Positions 52,442-63,089 of a DNA stretch of 64,000 nt are shown in pieces; position 1 is the first letter of the stretch, and every line of letters begins with the position of its first letter. The notes under the pieces were generated by a model. That model did not search any database. It saw only the letters and a program-made list of their open reading frames with translations, and was not told where the DNA came from. The translations under genes and the position numbers were made by a program. This DNA is from UBA4742 sp963734965 (GTDB lineage: Bacteria; Actinomycetota; Acidimicrobiia; Acidimicrobiales; Acidimicrobilacustridaceae): contig CAVTJK010000004.1 in NCBI GenBank assembly GCA_963734965.1, forward strand, positions 2,478,917 to 2,542,916. Reading direction: 5' to 3'.

Positions 52442-52885
52442 GTGCCCGTAGACGGCGACTCACCTCGGTTCGAGACGTGGATGAGCATCGACCGTGAGCG
52501 CTTGTTGTTCGAGTCTGAGGTCGGTGCAGGAGCGGGAGCGGACACGACCGTGCGCCACTGCGTCGAGGAGACCGTCGCCGATGAGTTTCCCGGCCAGCCG
52601 GGCCTTCACGCGGACGTGGCCCTCGTGACATCAGAGCTGATGGCGAACGCTCTTCGGATGGCCCGCGATCAAGTCGTTGTCCGTGTCCTGGCCGAGCGGG
52701 ATGCCGTCACGGTGGAGGTCATCGACGACGGCCCTGGTGCGCCCCAGATGCGGGAACCCGATCCCGGCGATCCGACTGGTCGAGGGCTGATGCTGGTGGC
52801 GGCCATCGCCGACAGTTGGGGGACCGAGCCGATCGGTTCGGAAGCGAAGACGGTCTGGGCTCGCCTGTTGCCACGCTCCGGCTAG
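52442..52885 (+). CDS. Anti-sigma regulatory factor, RsbW-like serine kinase domain
   Basis: 147 residues from GTG 52442; an ATG at 52481 (MSIDRERLLF) is an equally plausible start. It is a single HATPase domain with N-box ELMANALRMA, G1 VIDDGPGAP and G2 TGRGLMLVAAIADSWG. Such stand-alone kinases bind anti-anti-sigma factors or sigma factors in partner-switching pathways. The convergent GAF/SpoIIE phosphatase, 37 bases from its stop, is the expected counterpart, although no STAS antagonist is in the window. Confidence 0.82.
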   Translation: MPVDGDSPRFETWMSIDRERLLFESEVGAGAGADTTVRHCVEETVADEFPGQPGLHADVALVTSELMANALRMARDQVVVRVLAERDAVTVEVIDDGPGAPQMREPDPGDPTGRGLMLVAAIADSWGTEPIGSEAKTVWARLLPRSG

Positions 52886-52922
52886 TCCAGCCCCGGCGCG
52901 AGACCGAGGCGTGGCCAACTCG

Positions 52923-54745
52923 TCAATGCTCGACGCGGATCACGACCATGGCGACATCGTCGAGACGGTGTGGCTCAGATACCCGCTCGACGACGGACTC
53001 CTCGATGGCGTCGGCGATGCCGTTGGCGTCCAACGTCCCCGCCCGAGACGCAACGAGGTCGTGCAGCGCTTCGGTCGCGAGTCCGTAGGGCGGTGGCAGG
53101 TCCGTGACGCCGTCGGTGTAGAGCACCACGGCGTCGCCCGCAGACAGCTCGACCTCCTCGACGTGGCAGTCGATCTGCTCGAAGACGCCGAGCAGGGTGC
53201 CGCTGCGGCCAATCGTCGTGGTGCCGGACGCTCGAACGAGTATGGGCAGTGGGTGCCCAGCTGAGGTCGACTTGAAGCGCCACGAGCCCTCATCGAACGT
53301 GAGGGTCGCGTAGCAGGCGGTGCAGAACAGATCTCGGTCTGAAAGCGCGATCGCCTGGTTGAGCCAGTCGATCACCTCGTGGTGATCCATACCGTGGCGG
53401 GCTGCCGCCCGGACGGTGTGTCGGGCGATGCTGCTGAGCGCCGCCGCGTTGGGTCCGGTTCCGCAGGCGTCGCCGATCAGGATCGCCCATGTGTTGTCGC
53501 CGATCGAGAACACGTCGTAGAAGTCGCCCCCGACGGAGCTGACACCGGCGGGGAGGTACCGGGCAGCGAGATCGATCCCCTCGATGCCCGGCAGCCTTGG
53601 CGGCAGCAAGTTGCGTTGCAACGTGCCTGCGATGTGGGCTTGCTGATCGACGGACCAGGCGCTGTCGAGCGGCTCGGCCAGGCGGCTCGCGACCACTTCG
53701 GCCAGGACGACGTCTTCTTCGTCGTACTGGCGGCGCGACTCGGCAGAAACGAACTGGATGGCGCCCACGATGCGTTGCTTCGTGCGCAACGGCACGGTGA
53801 TCACGCTGGTCAGGCCGAGCGCGTCGAGGATCGAACGGGCTTCGGCTTCGTCGATCCTCGACTGGGTGATCGCCTCGTCGATGAACGCGGTGTCGATGGC
53901 GGAGATGAACTCGGTGCTGCCAGATCGGATGACGGCGGGCACGCCGCTCGGGCCGTCGGGGTCATAGGGGTGGCGTTCCTGGAGCTCCCGGGCCCAGCTG
54001 ACTCTCGCCGGGTCGACATGGGCGACGGTCACCTCCGGCGGACCGCCGTCCGCGGGAAGGTAGTGGATGGCGCACCAGTCACCGAGTGTGGGGACCGCGG
54101 CGTCAGCGACGTTGGCCATGAACTCGGCGTGGTCGGCGGCTCCCATCGCGGCGTCGGTGATCTCCACGAGGAACTCGAGCTCTGCTTGTCGTCGTCGCTC
54201 ACGGTCCGACAGTCGGATTCGCACAAGTGTCTGGGCCATCTGGCTGGCGATGGCTTCCAGGAACATCACGTCCTCGGGCGTGGGCTGGTGGTTGAACCCC
54301 AGGCTGAGCGTGCCCAGCGACCGGTTCTCGACGACGAGCGGCACTGCGACGAAGCCATCGGTCACACGGGGCGCGCCTTGGAGACCTTCGAACTCAGCCT
54401 CCGATTGCTGGCGTGAGGTGGTCTGGACGGTCCGCCGCTCACGGTGGGCGACGGCGACGGGGATGTCTGCGTCCGACGTCGATGTCCGCGAAACGTCCCA
54501 CCGCCCATTGCGGCATGCCCGACTGTGCAGCGAGCAGCAGCCGACGACCGGGCGCGTCGGTAGAGCCACAAGCCGTGGGTCGCCGACGTCGTCGGCGTAT
54601 CCAGTAGCGCCATCAGCCCAGCGGCCGCTTCCTCGTCGGTGAGGGCGTTGGACAGCTCAGTGCTGATCCGCTGGAGCTGCCCGAGCCGCTCCGCCAGCCA
54701 CGGCTCGCCAGAACCACCCTGGCCCTCAGTACCCGTGCTTGTCAT
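52923..54745 (-). CDS. GAF-GAF-SpoIIE (PP2C) phosphatase, with two frameshifts near its N-terminus
   Basis: About 607 residues when repaired. It starts at ATG 54745 (MTSTGTEGQG) with a helix and the beginning of GAF1. The frame changes at about 54555 and again at about 54475 (one extra G), between LWLYRRA, the segment GRRLLLAAQSGMPQW, and ADIPVAVAHRERR. GAF2 (EFLVEITDAAMGAADHAEFM through IVGAIQFVSAES) and a PP2C/SpoIIE phosphatase domain follow: VGGDFYDVF, GDACGTGP, LYTDGVTD and DDVAMVV, all metal-binding Asps present. SpoIIE-type phosphatases dephosphorylate anti-anti-sigma proteins. Confidence 0.85.
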
Positions 54746-54941
54746 CGCGTCCAGACGCCCGTGGCGCTCACGGCGTTGTGGTAGGGCTCCGTGGCCGGCA
54801 TGTCCCAAGTCTGGCCGAATCGCGCACCAGTAGGCGCCCATGCGGCTTGGCGCTGATCCTGCAGGAAACCTGAGGCAGGTCAAATGACATCGCTGTAATC
54901 TGGGCTCTCCTTTGCGCGTTCGCACCACGGAGGAGACGGGG

Positions 54942-55517
54942 ATGGATCACACGCTCAACCGCGCAATGGTGCGGACGATCCTCGAACACGCTGCCGAGTA
55001 CCCATGGAGGACGCAAGGCATCGGCCTGCTGGCGCTGCGGCTCGACGATCGCCGCCAGCACCGCCTTCATGTCTGGGACCCGGACGGATGCATCGGTGAT
55101 CTGCCCATCCACGACCACCCGTACGACTTCGAGTCGACCGTTGTCGTGGGCGAGGTGATCAACACCCGCTACGTCGAGGACCCGGCTGGCGCTGAGTACT
55201 GCCGCCAGCGGTGCTCGCCGAGCGACGAGGACGAGCGGCGGACCGACCTCATCCACCTGGTCGGCACCTCGACCACCCTGGGCCCTGGCGATCAGTACCA
55301 CCAGCCCGCGGCCGCGCTGCACGACAGCCACCAGACCCCCGGAACGGTGACTGTCATCCGGTGCGACTGGCGCGACCGGCCCGAGTTGACCGTGTGCCTG
55401 CGGCCGGGCGCCCCCTGGGTGTCCGCTCAGGCCCGCCCGGCCAGCACCGACGAGATCAAGCGGATCACCGACGCCGCTCTGGACCTGTTCGGCGTCGCTC
55501 AGTCATCGCATCGCTAG
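54942..55517 (+). CDS. Cupin-fold protein
   Basis: 191 residues from ATG 54942 (MDHTLNRAMV) with ribosome site GGAGGAG. The cupin metal motif is suggested by IGDLPIHDHPYDFESTVVVG (two His, about 58-77) and the second motif by GPGDQYHQPAAALHDS (His). The beta-rich body fits a single cupin barrel; the enzyme class is not clear (dioxygenase or isomerase are possible). Its stop codon overlaps the stop of the convergent methyltransferase gene by two bases. Confidence 0.75.
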   Translation: MDHTLNRAMVRTILEHAAEYPWRTQGIGLLALRLDDRRQHRLHVWDPDGCIGDLPIHDHPYDFESTVVVGEVINTRYVEDPAGAEYCRQRCSPSDEDERRTDLIHLVGTSTTLGPGDQYHQPAAALHDSHQTPGTVTVIRCDWRDRPELTVCLRPGAPWVSAQARPASTDEIKRITDAALDLFGVAQSSHR

Positions 55518-56401
55518 GAGGACAGCGCGCCGTCGCCCGAGTGCGTCGCGCGCTTCTCTCGCTTCGTTCCGACGATGCAGCGCGCCACGCCCGGAACCCG
55601 GACGTTGCCGTCCTTCTGGAAAGCGCTCACCTTCGCCATGGCGTTCGCCCGGATCCGCTCCCGCGCCCGTTCGTCGACCTGCTGAAGCGCCGCAACGGCG
55701 AGCGAGACGTGCTCGCTGATCATGTCCCAATACTGACCGGGAGATCGCGTCACGAGCTCGATGTCCACGTCCCACTCGGCAATGTCGCGCAGCCCCACCC
55801 CTTCGTACAGAGCACTGACACATCCCGGGGCCGCGCACCGAAACATGCTCGGCCCGTCCGGGTCGGGTGACGCCACCACGGCCTCGGTTGCGATGGCCTG
55901 CATGGCGATCGTCGTCCACGGGTTCTCCTCGGGCTTGACCCATACCGACGAGCAGAGGCGTCCGCCCGGCTTGAGCACGCGCGCGAACTCGGCCGTCGCC
56001 TTGCCCATGTCGGGGAAGAACATGTACCCGAAGCGCACCGAGATGCTGTCGAAGGTGGCGTCGCTGAACGGCAGATCGTCGGCGCTGCACACCTTCGTCT
56101 CGACGTTCGCGACCCCTTGCACCCTGGCTCGTCGCGCCGCGACATCCAACATCTCTGCGGCGAGGTCGGTCAGCACGACGCGTCCCTTCGGCGCCAGCTT
56201 CGCGATGCTCAAACCGGGCTCACCCGTGCCCGCGGCGATGTCGAGATGCTGATGGTCTTCAGCGATGTCGAGCCGTTCGATCATCGCGGCGCCGACTGGG
56301 CCCAGCTGCTCCATGATGATCGGGTCCCACTTCTCCCAGCTCGCCGAGAGCCCGGCCCACGCCGCTCGCTGACGGTCCCGGATTTCATCGGCGCTCGGCA
56401 T
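55514..56401 (-). CDS. Class I SAM-dependent methyltransferase (UbiE-like)
   Basis: 295 residues from ATG 56401 (MPSADEIRDR), preceded by GGGAGGGCC; the ATG at 56428 has no ribosome site. Motif I LDIAAGTGEPGLSIA, acidic loop LTDLAAEML, motif III VKVCSADDLPFSD-type segment (KVCSADDLPFSDATF) and FARVLKPGGR identify a Methyltransf_11/UbiE-like fold. The substrate is unknown; a small hydrophobic acceptor is typical. It is convergent with the cupin gene, stops overlapping. Confidence 0.88.
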   Translation of the reverse strand: MPSADEIRDRQRAAWAGLSASWEKWDPIIMEQLGPVGAAMIERLDIAEDHQHLDIAAGTGEPGLSIAKLAPKGRVVLTDLAAEMLDVAARRARVQGVANVETKVCSADDLPFSDATFDSISVRFGYMFFPDMGKATAEFARVLKPGGRLCSSVWVKPEENPWTTIAMQAIATEAVVASPDPDGPSMFRCAAPGCVSALYEGVGLRDIAEWDVDIELVTRSPGQYWDMISEHVSLAVAALQQVDERARERIRANAMAKVSAFQKDGNVRVPGVARCIVGTKREKRATHSGDGALSS

Positions 56402-56521
56402 CGGCCCTCCCGCTATCGATGCATCCACCGGACACGAAGGAACTCCTCGGTGGCAGTCCCATGATGCCCGTCGGGCGACCCATCTACCGGTACGGGCCCA
56501 CCGCCATCTCGGCCGGCGTCG

Positions 56522-57040
56522 TCAGGAGATGGCCTCGCTTCGTCGAGGCAAGACCCACCCAGGGCGCGGGAAGTGGCAGGTGTAGCCGTTGGGGTAGTGC
56601 TCCAGATAGTCCTGGTGCTCGGGCTCGGCCTCCCAGAAGGGCCCGGCCGGCGTGACCTCGGTGACCACCTTGCCGGGCCACAGCCCCGAGGCCTCGACGT
56701 CGGCAATGGTGTCCTCGGCCACCCGGCGCTGCTCGTCGTCGAGGTAGAAGATCGCCGAGCGGTAGCTCGCGCCGACGTCGTTGCCCTGACGGTCGACCGT
56801 CGTGGGATCGTGGATCTGGAAGAAGAACTCGAGCAGGTCCCGGTAGGACGTCTTCTCGGGGTCGAAGGTGATCTCGATGGCTTCGGCGTGGGTGCCGTGG
56901 TTGCGGTAGGTGGCGTTGGGGACGTCACCGCCGGTGTAGCCCACCCGAGTGGAGAGCACGCCGGGGCGCTTGCGGATGAGATCCTGCATGCCCCAGAAGC
57001 AGCCGCCGGCCAGAACCGCGGTTTCGGTGCGCCCGTTCAT
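56522..57040 (-). CDS. msrA: Peptide-methionine (S)-S-oxide reductase
   Basis: 172 residues. The catalytic motif GCFWG near the N-terminus (about 14-18), RVGYTGGDVPNATYRNHGTHAE and FDPEKTSYRDLLEFFFQIHDPTT are diagnostic for MsrA, which repairs methionine-S-sulfoxide. The ATG at 57040 has a strong ribosome site (AGAGGAGGT). The final residues lack the recycling Cys of the two- or three-Cys types, so regeneration may need another thiol. It is a monocistronic-looking gene. Confidence 0.95.
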   Translation of the reverse strand: MNGRTETAVLAGGCFWGMQDLIRKRPGVLSTRVGYTGGDVPNATYRNHGTHAEAIEITFDPEKTSYRDLLEFFFQIHDPTTVDRQGNDVGASYRSAIFYLDDEQRRVAEDTIADVEASGLWPGKVVTEVTPAGPFWEAEPEHQDYLEHYPNGYTCHFPRPGWVLPRRSEAIS

Positions 57041-57521
57041 CGAACTACCTCCTCTGAGTCCTTCGGTGATCCCTCGTTCTGAACCCTCCCCGATCGTCCA
57101 CGATGGCGCAACGGGCACGACATGTCGAGCCACACCCGATCCAGGGCTGGCGAGGCGGCCCACCTCTGACGCCGCCGGCTCTGCGCCTACGGGCTGGTCG
57201 CGGCTGGCTTCGCCCCCGCGCGTAGGGTCCTGGGCGGCATGCGCCGACATCAGCTTTGGCCAGGGCGCATCAGATCGAGCGAAAGGCGACACAATTGTCA
57301 ACATCTGTCCGGAGCGGCAAGGCTGCGGTCCGAAGGCAAGGCTCCGCCCGCGTCGATCGCCCGGGCGGTTCTGATGGCAATGGGGAGAAACCTTGAAGCT
57401 CAGAGCCCGCGCGGTACCGCTCGCGTTGAGGGTCGTGGAGCGGGAGCGCAGCGAGACCATCGCCGAGTTCCGCTTCGTGGCCCGTCCTTCGAGCAACCGA
57501 CCGACGTAGGCGGGCAAGAAC
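57041..57521. other. 480-base intergenic region with a possible short leader peptide or gene fragment
   Basis: No confident gene. It should hold the msrA promoter and that of the monooxygenase operon; ACAATTGT (57291-57298) is a perfect 8-base palindrome in it. A plus-strand frame of 38 residues (57393-57509, TTG start after GGGGAG) reads LKLRARAVPLALRVVERERS... and ends 13 bases before the monooxygenase GTG. Its protein-like composition suggests a leader peptide or a remnant of an oxidoreductase N-terminus. Confidence 0.3.
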
Positions 57522-59334
57522 GTGGACGGGTTCGAACCGAGCGTCTACGAGCCGGACTTCGTGAAGGCGAAGTACCTGACCGAGCGCGACAGGCGCCTGG
57601 TACCTGGGCGGGCCGACATCCGCGACCTCGCATCGGATCCGGTGTTTGCCCGCTATCGAACCGACACGTTCACGCCATACGAGCAGCGGGCGCCGATCCA
57701 CGACGACGTCGATGTGGTGATCGTAGGTGGAGGGATCGCAGGGGTGCTCGCTGGAGCGAACCTCCGGCGCCACGGTGTCGAACGGATCCGGATCATCGAC
57801 CAGGCCGGCGGCATCGGCGGAACCTGGTACTGGAACCGGTACCCGGGCGTGATGTGCGACGTGGAGTCATACATCTACATGCCCATGCTCGAGGAGCTCG
57901 GCTACGTGCCCACCGAGCGATACGCGTCCGGGGAGGAGATCCGTCGCCATCTCGAGACGATCGCCGATCGTTTCGATCTGATCGACGATGCCCTGTTCCA
58001 CACTGGCGTGACTCGAGCAGTGTGGGACGAGACGGCGTCGCGCTGGCAGGTCGGCACGGATCGCCGAGACGAGACTCACCTCCCGCTTCTACGTGCTGGC
58101 GGTCGGAATCCTGAACCTGATGAAGCTGCCGGCCATCCCGGGCATGGAGCGTTTCGCTGGTCATTCGTTCCACGCCGCCCGGTGGGACTACGAGTACACC
58201 GGCGGCGGGCCTGGACAACCGCTCACCAAGCTGGGCCACTCGAAGGTGGCTCTGATCGGGACTGGCGCGACCGGGATCCAGGTCCTGCCGCCGCTCGCCG
58301 CGGCCGCCGAGCAGGTCGATGTCTTTCAGCGCACGCCGTCGGCGATCGGTGTGCGCGGCAACCGGCACACACCTGCCCACTTCGCTGATGGACTGTCGCC
58401 CGGCTGGCAGCAGGCTCGCATGGACAACTTCCAGGCCATCATGCTCGGCAGGTCGGTGGACGAGGACCTCACCGACGACGGGTGGACCCACCACTACGCA
58501 CCTTCACATCATCCTCCGCGCGGCGAGGGGATGACTCGGGCCGAGCTCCGCCTCGCCGGCGAGGAGCTCGACTTCGAGATCATGGAAGAGCACCGCCAGC
58601 GGGTCAGCGACCTCGTCGCCGATCAGACCACCGTCGAGATCCTCAAGCCGTGGTACCGCTACCTGTGCAAGCGTCCGTGCTTCCACGACGACTACCTCCA
58701 AGCGTTCAACGAGCCGAACGTGACGCTCGTCGACTGTCCCGGCGGCATCGAGGAGATCACCGAACGGGGTCCGGTGGTCGACGGGCGTCTCTACCCGGTC
58801 GATTGCATCGTCTACGGGACGGGCTTCGAGGCGGAGCTCACCCCGCTGGCTCGTCGGGTCGGCCATGACATCGTCGGCCGGGGCGGGGTCAGCCTGGCCG
58901 AGAAGTGGGACGACGGTGCGTCGTCGTTGTTCGGGATGATGAGCCGCGGCTTCCCCAACATGTTCGTGATGCCCGCGCCGGGCCAGCAGGCGGTGGTCAC
59001 CGTGAACTACACGCAGCTCGCGGTCTTCGGCGCGGACTTCATCGGCCGCCTGGTCGAGATCCTGGACAGGCGCGCTGTGCGGGCGTTCGACGTCGCACCC
59101 GAGGCCGAGGAGAGTTGGGTGAGCGGCATCGTCGACGCGTATGTCGACGGCAGCGCCGTGATGTCGGCATGCACACCGTCGCGGCTGAACCTGGAGGGCA
59201 ACCCCGGGGCGATGAACCCCCGCAATGGCAACTACGGGGGAGGAGCCGGCGACTTCTTCGCCTACCGCGAGCTCCTGACGAAGTGGCTCGAGGCGGGCGA
59301 CTGCGACGGTCTCGAACTCGAGGCGGGGAGGTGA
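57522..59334 (+). CDS. Type I Baeyer-Villiger monooxygenase-like flavoprotein, interrupted by one frameshift
   Basis: About 603 residues when repaired. The N-terminal Rossmann motif VIVGGGIAGVLAGANLRRHG and GGIGGTWYWNRYPGVMCD are typical. The BVMO fingerprint FxGxxxHxxxWD is present as FAGHSFHAARWDY, and the NADPH Rossmann motif as ALIGTGATGIQVLPPL. The frame breaks at about 58074, just before RFYVLAVGILNLMK; removing one base repairs it. The enzyme inserts oxygen next to a ketone carbonyl, or acts as a related FMO. GTG start at 57522. Its stop overlaps the SDR start (GTGA), giving an operon with the SDR and amidohydrolase genes. Confidence 0.9.
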
Positions 59335-61055
59335 ACGCACCCTCGTCCCGTGCGGACCGACCGGTTGCGGTGGTGACCGGTGGCGGGGGAGGCATCGGCG
59401 GCGCCATCGCCGAGGAGCTGGGCCGTGCCGGTCACTTCGTCGTGACCGTCGATCCGCTGGTGACCCTCGACGGCGCCGAGCAACTGCCACCCCCCGAGGA
59501 GACGACCGCCGGTCGGATCCTGGCCGCGGGAGGCGCGGCGCGTGCCTCGTCGGTTTCGGTCGCCGACCGCGACGGGGTGCGTCAGCTGTTCGCCCAGATC
59601 GCCGAGGAGTTCGGCCGGGTCGATGCGGTGGTGAACGTGGCTGGGATCACCAGGCCCACGACCTTTGCGACCGGCACCGACCAGGACTGGGCCAGCGTGC
59701 TCGACGTGCACCTCGGCGGCTACACGAACGTCCTCGAGGCGGCGCTCCCGATCATGGTCCGGGCCGGGCGAGGCACCATCTTGGGCGTGACCTCTGGCGC
59801 CGGGTGGCGTGCCGGCTGATGCCGGCGCGTACGGATGCGCCAAACGAGCGGTGGCCGAGCTCACCTGGCAGCTCGGGCGGGTGACGCCGCCGGGCGTCGC
59901 GGTCAACGCCATGTCGCCGATTGCCGCGACCCGGATGGTGGCTGCCGCCCTCGAGCGCGCCGCGAGCCGCGGTCCGCGCGCCGACAAGCGGCGGGCTGTC
60001 GCTCGATTCGATGCCCTCGCCCGCACGAGCTGGGACCGATCGGTGCCCGTCTCGTCGGCCTGGTTCGGCCGACAAGTCGCGGCCAGGTCATCTTCGTCGG
60101 TGGATCCGAGGTGGCGGTGATCGATCGGCCACGGCTGCTCGAGGTGTTCCGGACCGAGCACGTGTCCTCGATCCCTCACCTGCTCGACACCGCGATCGGC
60201 GTGCTGGCGCAGGTCGAAGCCGACCAGGCCACCTCGGGGGGTAGCAACCCTCGCTTTGGAACGCTCTTCGACGACATCGGACCGGTCCCCTCGCCCGGGC
60301 CGGCCGGCCGCCGGTGCGCGGTGGTCAGCGACCAGCCCGATCTGGCCGCCGCCCTGAGCGCGTCGCTGGCCGGACATGGCTGGGAGTGCGAGCCGGTCTG
60401 GGCCGAGGGCTCCTATGGACCCGGTTCCCGCCGCTTCGCCGCCGCCGCCGATGCGCTGACGGCGACCGCCCAGCGCACGGGACCCCTGGATGCGGTGGTG
60501 GTGGCTCTGGCCGCGGGCGCAGCCGCGGTCGGCGATGCGGGCAGCTGGGAAGGAGTGCTGTCCGCCCACGCCGCGACACCGGATGGGATCCATGCCGACG
60601 CCGCATGGGCGCGGGCGGCTGCCGACTACTCCGCCGTGAGCGACCGTCCGGTCCGACTGGTCACCTTGACTGATGCCACCAACGCTGGCGGGCGTAGCCG
60701 AGCCCAGGCTTCGGCTCAGCTGGCTCGGGCCGCCCGACCAGCGACCGCAGGACGGGTCGCCGCCTTCGCCGTCAGCTTGGAGCCGCCGGCGACGGCGACG
60801 GACTCGGACCCGGACCCGGGGTTCGTCGGCGAGCTGGTCGCTCACCTCATCGGCCGCGATGAGACCATCGCGCTGTCTGGCGCTGAGCTGGCTGTCGGGG
60901 ACGGCTGGTTCGGATTGCGCAGCCATCCCCGTCCGGTGGGCAGCATCAGCTTCGGTGGCCCGAGCCTCCCCGGCTGGTTCGACGCTGTGCTGGGCGACCT
61001 GGTCGACGGCCAGGCCCCTCGGGATGCCGGGACCGGCGCAGGTGAGGTGCGGTGA
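59331..61055 (+). CDS. Large two-part short-chain dehydrogenase-like protein, with two frameshifts
   Basis: About 575 residues when repaired. An N-terminal SDR domain has VVTGGGGGIGGAIAEELG, VVNVAGITRPTTF and, after a frame change at about 59810, AYGCAKRAVAELTWQLG (the YxxxK catalytic pair). A second frame change near 60030 leads to RGQVIFVGGSEVAVIDRPR and a C-terminal half. That half looks like a second Rossmann domain with poorly conserved NAD motifs (about 320-570, RRCAVVSDQPDLAAALSASLA). The double build resembles SDRs with a degenerate partner domain. It is coupled to the monooxygenase (GTGA) and amidohydrolase (GTGA), so it likely acts in the same pathway. Confidence 0.8.
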
Positions 61056-61918
61056 CGCGCCGGCCAGCCCGCATCGTGGATGCCCATGTCCACCTGTGGG
61101 ATCCGGCCCGCACCGACTGGTACCCCTACCTCTCCGGTCGGCGACAGCTCGATCTGGGCGATGTCACGGGCATGGCCCGGCTCTTCGATGTGCCCACGTA
61201 CAGGGCTGACTCGGATGGATGGAACGTCGAGAAGATGGTGAACGTGGCCGCCGCCACCGGCCACCACTCGATCGACGAGACACTCGAGATGGAGCGCCGG
61301 GCCGCGGTGGACGGCCACCCTGACGCCATCGTCGGCGGGCTGCCCCCAACCGAGTCGGTGGCTGAGGCCATTGCGTTGCTGGATCGACAGATGAGTGCCT
61401 CTCGGTTCCGGGGTGTTCGTCCCATGGGGGCGGCGGCGCCGCCAATTCCCGCGGTCGAGTTGCTTCGCGCCTTGGCCGAGCGTGGCCTGGTGTTCGAGCT
61501 CATGGCGCACCCCGACCAGCTCGTCGGGGCCGCCCGAGGGCTGGCCGAGTTCGGCGATCTGTCCGTCGTGGTCGAGCACACCGGATGGCCACGATCGGCT
61601 TCGGCCGACGAGTTCACCCTCTGGAGGACAGGCGTCGAGGCCCTCGCCGGCTTGGGCGACAACATCTGCTGCAAGCTGTCGGGGCTGGCGATGCCGCTCG
61701 CCGGTATGGCCGCGGAGACCTACCGTCCCTGGATCGAGCACGCCATCGACGTGTTCGGAGTCGACCGATGCCTGTTCGCCAGCAACTTTCCCGTCGACGG
61801 ACTCCACGGAACCTGGGATCAGCTCTACAGCACCTACGCGGAACTCACCGAGGGCCTCGACGACACGTCGCGGGACAAGCTCTTCGCCGCCAACGCCGAG
61901 CGCATCTACCGCTGCTGA
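61052..61918 (+). CDS. Amidohydrolase-family (Amidohydro_2) metal-dependent hydrolase
   Basis: 288 residues from GTG 61052 in a GTGA overlap with the SDR gene. The TIM-barrel metal motif HVHLWDP is at about 12-18. RFRGVRPMG and FELMAHPDQL, then VVEHTGWPR and CCKLSGLAMP, and CLFASNFPVDG with the final Asp, follow in the order seen in lactonases and decarboxylases of this group (for example 2-pyrone-4,6-dicarboxylate or rhamnono-lactonase relatives). Opening the lactone produced by the Baeyer-Villiger enzyme is the obvious inference. Confidence 0.87.
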   Translation: MTRRPARIVDAHVHLWDPARTDWYPYLSGRRQLDLGDVTGMARLFDVPTYRADSDGWNVEKMVNVAAATGHHSIDETLEMERRAAVDGHPDAIVGGLPPTESVAEAIALLDRQMSASRFRGVRPMGAAAPPIPAVELLRALAERGLVFELMAHPDQLVGAARGLAEFGDLSVVVEHTGWPRSASADEFTLWRTGVEALAGLGDNICCKLSGLAMPLAGMAAETYRPWIEHAIDVFGVDRCLFASNFPVDGLHGTWDQLYSTYAELTEGLDDTSRDKLFAANAERIYRC

Positions 61919-62014
61919 GCGTCCGCGACACCGCTCCCAAGGAAGGTCGGAGCAACGCGTCCGGGTCGACGGTGGTGTCGACCAGGAGTCCGCACCCTCG
62001 TTGGCGCCCACGCG

Positions 62015-63089
62015 TCAGCGGATGGTGCCGGCGCCCGGGATGAGGGGAAGGTCGAGGGCCGTGACCCAACCGGCCGGCAGGTCGTTGACCGCGGGCACCG
62101 CGTTCAACGCCCGCAGCCCGGTGGCAAGGCAACCCGCGGTCGCGGCGTCGCGGCCGCTGCCGTCGGTGAAGCGGAACGCCGTCTCCTGGGTGATCGACGG
62201 GGTGCCCTCGATCTCGACCCGGTAGACGTCGTCCTGGCTGCCGCGGGGCCAGTCGGGCGCCGCGTCGGTGCCGACGCGGTTCACGTGCTCGAGCTGGATG
62301 CGCGTCTCGCCGTTGTAGATGCCGTTGATCGTGAAGTTGATCGCCGCGACCTCTCCCGGGTTGATGACGCCCTTCGCCGTGGTGATCGGCGTGTCGGTCA
62401 CCCACTTGTCCCAGGTCGTCGTGATCTCATCGAGCTCGATGCCGACCGCGTGGGCCATCATCGGCACGGTCGCGCCCCACGCCATGGTGAGGATGTCGGG
62501 GTGCTCGAGCAGCGGGCGGAAATCCGGCGGGCGGCCGATGCCCATCTCGTTCTCGTAGTCGCCCTCGTAGTTGATGTAGTCGAGGATCTCGAGGGCGCGG
62601 ACCAGCCGAACCTCCGAGCACAGGCCCATGAGCGTCATGGGGAACAGGTCGTTGCCGAAGCCCGGATCGATGCCGGTCGTGAAGCACGACGAGTCGCCCA
62701 TCTCGCACGCCTCGGTGATCGGGGTGATCCAGTCCGGCGGGTTGAGGTGCATCGTCGGCCACACCCACGGCGTCATCGCGGTGGAGCACACGTCGATGCC
62801 GGCGCGCAGGAACGCACCGATGTCGCGGATGTTGTCCATCGGGTGCGCGGCGGTGGGCCCGTAGTGCACGAGCGCGTCGGGTTCGAGGGCCACCAGCGCC
62901 TCGAGGTCGTCGGTCGCCTCGATGCCGATGGGGTTCGATGCCGCAGAGCGTGCCGACGTCCTGGCCGACCTTGTCGGGGTTGCTGACACCGACACCCACG
63001 AGCTCGAACTCGGGGTGCGGCAGGATCTCCGGGATCACGAGCTTGCCGACGAAGCCCGTTCCCCACACCACGACACGCTTCGGGGCCAT
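62015..63089 (-). CDS. DapB-like/2,4-diaminopentanoate-dehydrogenase-like NAD(P)-binding protein, one frameshift
   Basis: About 357 residues when repaired. The N-terminus MAPKRVVVWGTGFVGKLVIP is a Rossmann motif of the dihydrodipicolinate-reductase type. After GIEP the frame breaks in a GGGG run (62930-62933), then continues IGIEATDDLEALVALEPDALVHYGP and CSTAMTPWVWPTMH to the C-terminus. Relatives are found in steroid and fatty-acid catabolic clusters of actinobacteria; the precise reaction is unknown. The start overlaps the upstream SDR stop by one base (TGATG), so the two genes form one unit. Confidence 0.82.

Noticed and set aside
57525..57545. tRNA T-loop-like GGGTTCGAACC
   Set aside because: No acceptor stem, anticodon arm or D-arm around it; it encodes DGFEPS at the N-terminus of the monooxygenase.
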